Shown: piece by piece, positions 59,637 to 64,000 of the stretch | How positions within the stretch are numbered: the stretch's first letter is position 1 | Layout of the letters: each line of letters opens with the position of its first letter | Assembly (NCBI RefSeq): GCF_022698145.1 | Contig: NZ_JALDAX010000009.1 | Location: 306,716-370,715 of the forward strand | From: Streptomyces spinosisporus | GTDB lineage: Bacteria; Actinomycetota; Actinomycetes; Streptomycetales; Streptomycetaceae | Direction of reading: 5' to 3' | Length of the DNA stretch: 64,000 nucleotides | Program-made: the position numbers and the translations under genes | The notes under the pieces: model-generated | What the model saw: the letters and a program-made list of their open reading frames with translations, nothing else | The model's database searches: none | Told to the model about the DNA's origin: nothing

Positions 59637-61193
59637 TCAGAACGAGCCATGGGTCCAGCGCCCGCCCAGCAGGGTGGCGTGCACCGGCATCTCCCGCAGG
59701 GTGCGCGCGTCGGCCTCCAGCGGATCCACGTCCACGACCACGAGGTCCGCCGCGTCGCCGACCCGGATCCGCGAACGCCCCCGCGCCGAGGCGGCGAGCG
59801 CGTCCCGCACCGGTATCCGCTGCTCCGGATGCCAGGCGGGCCGCTCGTCGTCCGTCCGGAGCACGGCCGCCGCGATGCCCGGCCACGGGTCGAGCGGCGA
59901 GACGGGGGCGTCGGAGCCGAACTCCAGCCGCGCACCGGCCGCCAGCAGATCGCCGTAGGCGAAGGCGCGCCCGGTCCGCCCGGCCCAGTGCCGGTCCGCC
60001 ACATCGCGGTCGTCGGTGGCGTGCGCGGGCTGCACCCCCGCCGTGACCCCGAGCGCGGCGAACCGCGGCACGTCGGCCTCGGTCAGCAGCTGGGCGTGCT
60101 CGATACGGCCGCGGCAGCCGACGGCCTCGAACGCGTCCAGGGCCAGCGTGTTGGCCCGGTCGCCGATCGCGTGCACCGCGGGCTCGACACCGTGCGCCGC
60201 CGCCCGCCGCATCAGCCGTACCAGTTCGTCGTACGGCGTCTCCTGGATGCCGTACGCCTCCGGCGAGTCCTCCAGGCCGGGGTACGGGTCGCAGCACAGC
60301 GCCGTCCGGGTGTTGAGGGAGCCGTCCGTGAACAGCTTGAGCGGGCCGACCCGGACCAGGCCCCCGGTCCCGGGCAGCACGTCGCCCGTCCTGAGCCCGC
60401 GCTCTATCGCCGCCTCCAGGTGCCGCGGGTAGAGGGCGGCCTGCACACGTACGGCGGGCGGCGAACCGGCCGCCCGGCGGCTCCAGTCGGCGAGGTTGTC
60501 GGAGAAGTGGAAGTCGATGACGCCCGTGACGCCGCGCGCGGCGGCCTCACGGCAGGCCTGGGCGGCCCATGCGTCGAGGGTTTCGTCGGGCACCTCCGGC
60601 AGCGCCTGGATCGCCTCGAAGCACTCGTGCTCGCGCAGCAGGCCCGTCGCGTGGTCGCCCCGGCCCACCAGCGCCAGACACGCGGAGTTCAGCCATGCCG
60701 TGTGCAGATCGGCGCTGATCAGTGCGACCGGCCGGTCCGGGCACACCGCGTCGAGCAGCGCCTTGTGCGGGACGTCGGGCCACAGCCCGTCCCGGAACCC
60801 CTGTCCCATCAGCACCTCACCGGCGGACGGCCCGGCCGCGTGCCGGCGCACCGCCTCGGCCACCTCCCGCGCCGAGGCCAGGCCGGACAGATCAGCGCGG
60901 AGCCTGTTGCCGGCCCACTGCCCGAGATGTACGTGCGCGTCCCACAAACCCGGCAGCACAGTGCGCCCGTCCAGGTCGATGACCGGCCCCTCGGTACCGT
61001 CCGCCTCCGCCCCGACCGCGACGACCTCGCCCCCGGCGACACGGACACTGCCCAGCGGCCCGCCCGGACCCAGCCGCACCCGCGACAGCGTCAACGACGA
61101 GGGCAGCTCGCCGAGTTGGGACGCGGAGCGAGTCGAGGGGAGGGTCGCGGGGAGAGTCTCGGAGAGAGGGGGTACACGGTCGAGGCTCGTCAT
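59637..61193 (-). CDS. amidohydrolase family protein (YtcJ-like, Amidohydro_3)
   Basis: 518 residues. Metal-dependent hydrolase: VIDLDGRTVLPGLWDAHVHLGQW gives the HxH zinc ligands, LKLFTDGSLNTRTAL a conserved strand with the FTDGSL block, VEPAVHAIGDRANTLALDAFE and GRIEHAQLL two further His ligands, and RLEFGSDAPVSPLDPWPGI the final Asp. YtcJ-like proteins hydrolyse N-acyl or formamide-type substrates, mostly unidentified. The start at ATG 61193 has GGAGCC just upstream. It lies beyond the siderophore iron box and shows no link to the cluster except position; a role in siderophore deacylation is only a possibility. Confidence 0.88.
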   Translation of the reverse strand: MTSLDRVPPLSETLPATLPSTRSASQLGELPSSLTLSRVRLGPGGPLGSVRVAGGEVVAVGAEADGTEGPVIDLDGRTVLPGLWDAHVHLGQWAGNRLRADLSGLASAREVAEAVRRHAAGPSAGEVLMGQGFRDGLWPDVPHKALLDAVCPDRPVALISADLHTAWLNSACLALVGRGDHATGLLREHECFEAIQALPEVPDETLDAWAAQACREAAARGVTGVIDFHFSDNLADWSRRAAGSPPAVRVQAALYPRHLEAAIERGLRTGDVLPGTGGLVRVGPLKLFTDGSLNTRTALCCDPYPGLEDSPEAYGIQETPYDELVRLMRRAAAHGVEPAVHAIGDRANTLALDAFEAVGCRGRIEHAQLLTEADVPRFAALGVTAGVQPAHATDDRDVADRHWAGRTGRAFAYGDLLAAGARLEFGSDAPVSPLDPWPGIAAAVLRTDDERPAWHPEQRIPVRDALAASARGRSRIRVGDAADLVVVDVDPLEADARTLREMPVHATLLGGRWTHGSF

Positions 61194-61275
61194 GAGGGCT
61201 CCAGTCGAGAGGTCACGTACGGACGGGCGGGACGGCCGAGGACCGTCCCGCCCACTCGGTGATCTGCTCCAGAGG

Positions 61276-61929
61276 CTACGCGGCGACCGCCACGCGCCGG
61301 GCGGTGGCGCCGCGGTAGGTGGAAATGCCCACGGCCAGCAGCCAGTAGCTGAGGATCGCGCCCATCATGGCCGTCGTGCCCCAGCCGTTCGCCGCGTAGA
61401 AGTGCGCGGGCGTGTTGCCGAAGAACAGGGACGGCACGAACACCAGGTTGAGCGCCGCGAGACCGTAGGCCGAGCGGCCGACCCAGCGCGACAGCAGGTG
61501 CGTGCGGGTGACGACGACGCCCACGGCGGTGAGGAAGAGGGCCAGCATCAGACGGGAGATCGACCCGTAGAGGATGTAGGTGCCGTCGACCGTGATCGTC
61601 GGGTCGATCCGGTGGTCGGTGGCGATGACCGCGCCCGCCTCAAGACCGGAGGAGACGAGGGTGATCGTGGCGTAGACGAGCCCGGTGGCGAAGGCGATCG
61701 AGCCCGCCCACTCGTAGTCCGGGCGTGTGAGCCTGATCAGTTCACGCAGGGCCGTCACGAACACGACCAGGAAGGCTAGGCCGAGGATGCCGAGCAGCAG
61801 CCGGGTCAGGACGTTGGCGTCCGTCGGCGGGCCCGAGTAGACGAAGTACAACGGCACTTCGACGATCAGCGCGGCGGCGGTGGCGATGGCCGCGGCACCC
61901 GTCAGGCGCCTGGCGAAGGTCTCGTTCAT
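61276..61929 (-). CDS. DUF4386-like integral membrane protein
   Basis: 217 residues with about six hydrophobic helices: TGAAAIATAAALIVEVPLYFVY, LLGILGLAFLVVFVTALREL, WAGSIAFATGLVYATITLV, RLMLALFLTAVGVVVTRTHLL, YGLAALNLVFVPSLFFGN and TAMMGAILSYWLLAVGIS. The ETFARRLTGAAAI opening and the layout match the DUF4386 group, whose function is unknown. ATG 61929 is used because GGGGG lies 7 bases upstream. Monocistronic as far as can be seen. Confidence 0.7.
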   Translation of the reverse strand: MNETFARRLTGAAAIATAAALIVEVPLYFVYSGPPTDANVLTRLLLGILGLAFLVVFVTALRELIRLTRPDYEWAGSIAFATGLVYATITLVSSGLEAGAVIATDHRIDPTITVDGTYILYGSISRLMLALFLTAVGVVVTRTHLLSRWVGRSAYGLAALNLVFVPSLFFGNTPAHFYAANGWGTTAMMGAILSYWLLAVGISTYRGATARRVAVAA

Positions 61930-62090
61930 CGGTGTTCCCCCGAGTCCATGAGGTGGATTCCGTGTCGGTCCGTTCGCCGACGTCATGAATCCTTCCGGCC
62001 GCGGAGCTCGCCGTCCCTGGCCCTGGGCACCGGATCCCGGGTGTCCTCAGCACCACCCCCCGACCGATCCCACACCCGCCACCGACAGCC

Positions 62091-63929
<1,839 letters not shown>

Positions 63930-64000
63930 CACAACCTCCCGGCCCCGACCCACTTCCCGCGTCCCGCGTGCCGCGTGCCGCGTTCCTTAGCCTAGGCCGA

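Overview
The window is high-GC actinobacterial DNA. Strong third-position GC bias, frequent GTG and TTG starts, ATGA or GTGA stop/start overlaps, DUF397/Scr1-type regulators, a streptogrisin-type protease and DmdR/IdeR-type iron boxes all point to Streptomyces or a close relative. This was read by eye; nothing was run against a database.

Layout. (1) 1-5.1 kb: a truncated methyltransferase divergent from a MerR regulator, another methyltransferase, a hydrolase, an HxlR regulator divergent from an NmrA-like NAD(P)-binding protein, and a secreted S1 protease. (2) 5.5-12.1 kb: a sugar-catabolic operon (Gfo/Idh oxidoreductase, PmoA/DUF6807 protein, cupin, lipoprotein binding protein, two permeases, small membrane protein), followed by a convergent VOC protein. 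(3) 12.6-13.2 kb: a non-coding stretch holding about three decayed copies of the 3' end of the neighbouring AraC-family gene. (4) 13.3-26.3 kb: AraC regulator, methyltransferase, UvrA-like ABC ATPase, MFS exporter, DUF2071 protein, two SAM methyltransferases of the DUF574 type, an Scr1-type HTH/DUF397 pair, an anti-sigma-like ATPase, a GAF-SpoIIE phosphatase and a GNAT protein. (5) 26.6-59.6 kb: an iron-regulated NRPS siderophore cluster. (6) 59.6-64 kb: a YtcJ-like amidohydrolase, a DUF4386-like membrane protein and a GH15 glycosidase.

The siderophore cluster contains a salicylate synthase, a salicylate-AMP ligase, two FecCD permeases, an EntS-like exporter, an alpha/beta hydrolase, aspartate decarboxylase (PanD), an MbtH protein, four NRPS genes, a binding protein, an N5-hydroxyornithine formyltransferase and an ornithine N5-monooxygenase. 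Five 19-bp iron boxes sit in front of its transcription units. NRPS4 (ArCP-Cy-A-PCP) should load salicylate and form an oxazoline or thiazoline. NRPS3 (C-A-PCP-C-A-PCP-E) has codes for Ser and, exactly, N5-formyl-N5-hydroxyornithine. NRPS2 (C-A-PCP-E) has an unresolved code. NRPS1 (C-A-PCP) has a beta-alanine-type code, and PanD can supply beta-alanine. Condensation-domain subtypes fit an assembly order opposite to gene order: 4, 3, 2, 1. No thioesterase domain is present in cis.

Most unusual points: an iron-boxed 616-residue fusion of a catalytically degenerate aryl-AMP ligase with a degenerate isochorismatase at the cluster edge; a relay of two overlapping mini-genes between NRPS1 and NRPS2; short in-frame tandem repeats in several biosynthetic genes; and the decayed AraC gene array.
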